A stretch of 11,789 nucleotides of DNA from Baffinella frigidus. Taxonomy: Eukaryota > Cryptophyceae > Cryptomonadales > Baffinellaceae. Location of the stretch: assembly GCA_026770585.1 (NCBI GenBank), contig MU646317.1, forward strand, positions 1,401,606 through 1,413,394, in the 5' to 3' direction. The number at the start of each line of letters is the position of its first letter. The first letter of the stretch is position 1. Positions 11,356 through 11,789 of the stretch are shown here, in pieces. The notes under the pieces were generated by a model that ran no database searches, was not told the DNA's origin, and saw only the letters and a program-made list of their open reading frames with translations. The position numbers and the translations under genes were made by a program.

Positions 11356-11789
11356 CTAACCCCTAACCCCTGAACCCTAAACCCCAAACCCCAAACCTCA
11401 GCCCTCGAACTCTAACCACCAACCACCAACCACCACCCATCTGAACCCTGAAACCTAAACTCTGAACCCTGAACCCTGAACTCTGAACCCTGAACTCTGA
11501 ACCCTGAACTCTGAACCCTGAACTCTCAACCCTGAACCCTAAACTCTCAACCCTGAACTCTCAACCCTGAACCCTGAACCCTGAACCCTAAACTCTGAAC
11601 CCTAAACTCTGAGCCCTGAACCCTGAACCCTAAACTCTGAACCCTTAACTCTGAACCCTAAACTCTGGGCCCTAAACTCTGAACCCTGAACCCTGAACCC
11701 TGAAACCTGAACTCTGAACCCTGAACCCTAAACTCTGAACCCTGAACCCTGAACCCTGAAACCTGAACTCTGAACCCTGAACCCTAAAC
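11356..11789 (-). repeat. C-rich heptamer array, right edge
   Basis: CCCTGAA, CTCTGAA and CCCTAAA units with few interruptions, running off the window. CCCTGAACTCTGAA 14-bp dimers dominate near 11470-11530. A 56-bp block (eight heptamers) is repeated at 11705 and 11761. C-rich strand on + at a right edge is the inverse of a true right telomere. Confidence 0.95.

Overview
The window looks like nuclear DNA of a eukaryote with plant/alga-type telomere repeats. Blocks of 7-bp units related to TTTAGGG recur throughout, there are many small foldback (inverted-repeat) elements, and the only convincing gene signals are split by short introns with GTGAG donors and CAG acceptors. I see no bacterial operon, rRNA, tRNA or CRISPR array. 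TTTAGGG-type repeats fit plants, many algae, chromerids and dinoflagellates. A protist such as a chromerid or dinoflagellate-like alveolate is my guess, but the sequence does not decide it. Both ends run into telomere-like repeats, G-rich at the left and C-rich at the right. This is the reverse of a true chromosome end, so these are interstitial arrays.

Bases 1-2300 hold a composite array. Copies of a ~95-bp cassette (module A) alternate with AT-rich spacers built on a TATATKTGCCAAGTA motif. One spacer is interrupted by a 335-bp foldback element. Read on the minus strand, module A and two further repeats (modules B and C) give Ala/Arg/Glu-rich helical peptides. Their differences in A and B fall mainly at synonymous positions, and two A copies start right after good splice acceptors. 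They may be decayed or duplicated exons. A long GAA/TTC tract separates A from B. Bases 2290-4150 are minisatellites (ACACGGACACGA-like, a CATATA microsatellite, GTTGACTGAAATGGTCGA) mixed with ~100-160-bp module D copies, then a 29-bp telomere-derived minisatellite.

Bases 4147-4810 are telomere-like arrays in both orientations. Next come a CT/GA palindrome, a nested hairpin, two adjacent AT-rich foldback elements and a long CT-rich tract (to 5950). From 6050 to 9000 are telomere-like heptamer arrays of several local types (TTTAGGG, TATAGGG, TTCCGTA, TTCCGGG). Two of them lie between exact or near-exact inverted repeats. A hairpin MITE (copy 1) and duplicated modules D-F are interspersed.

The best genic stretch is 9324-10491. 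A minus-strand candidate with a clean first intron and a plus-strand candidate with a 50-bp intron (GTGAGT, CTAAC, CAG) are divergently arranged across 152 bp. I recognise neither protein. The plus gene's last frame ends on a TAA inside MITE copy 2. From there to 11281 lies a cluster of adjacent foldback elements ending with MITE copy 3, and the window closes in a C-rich heptamer array.
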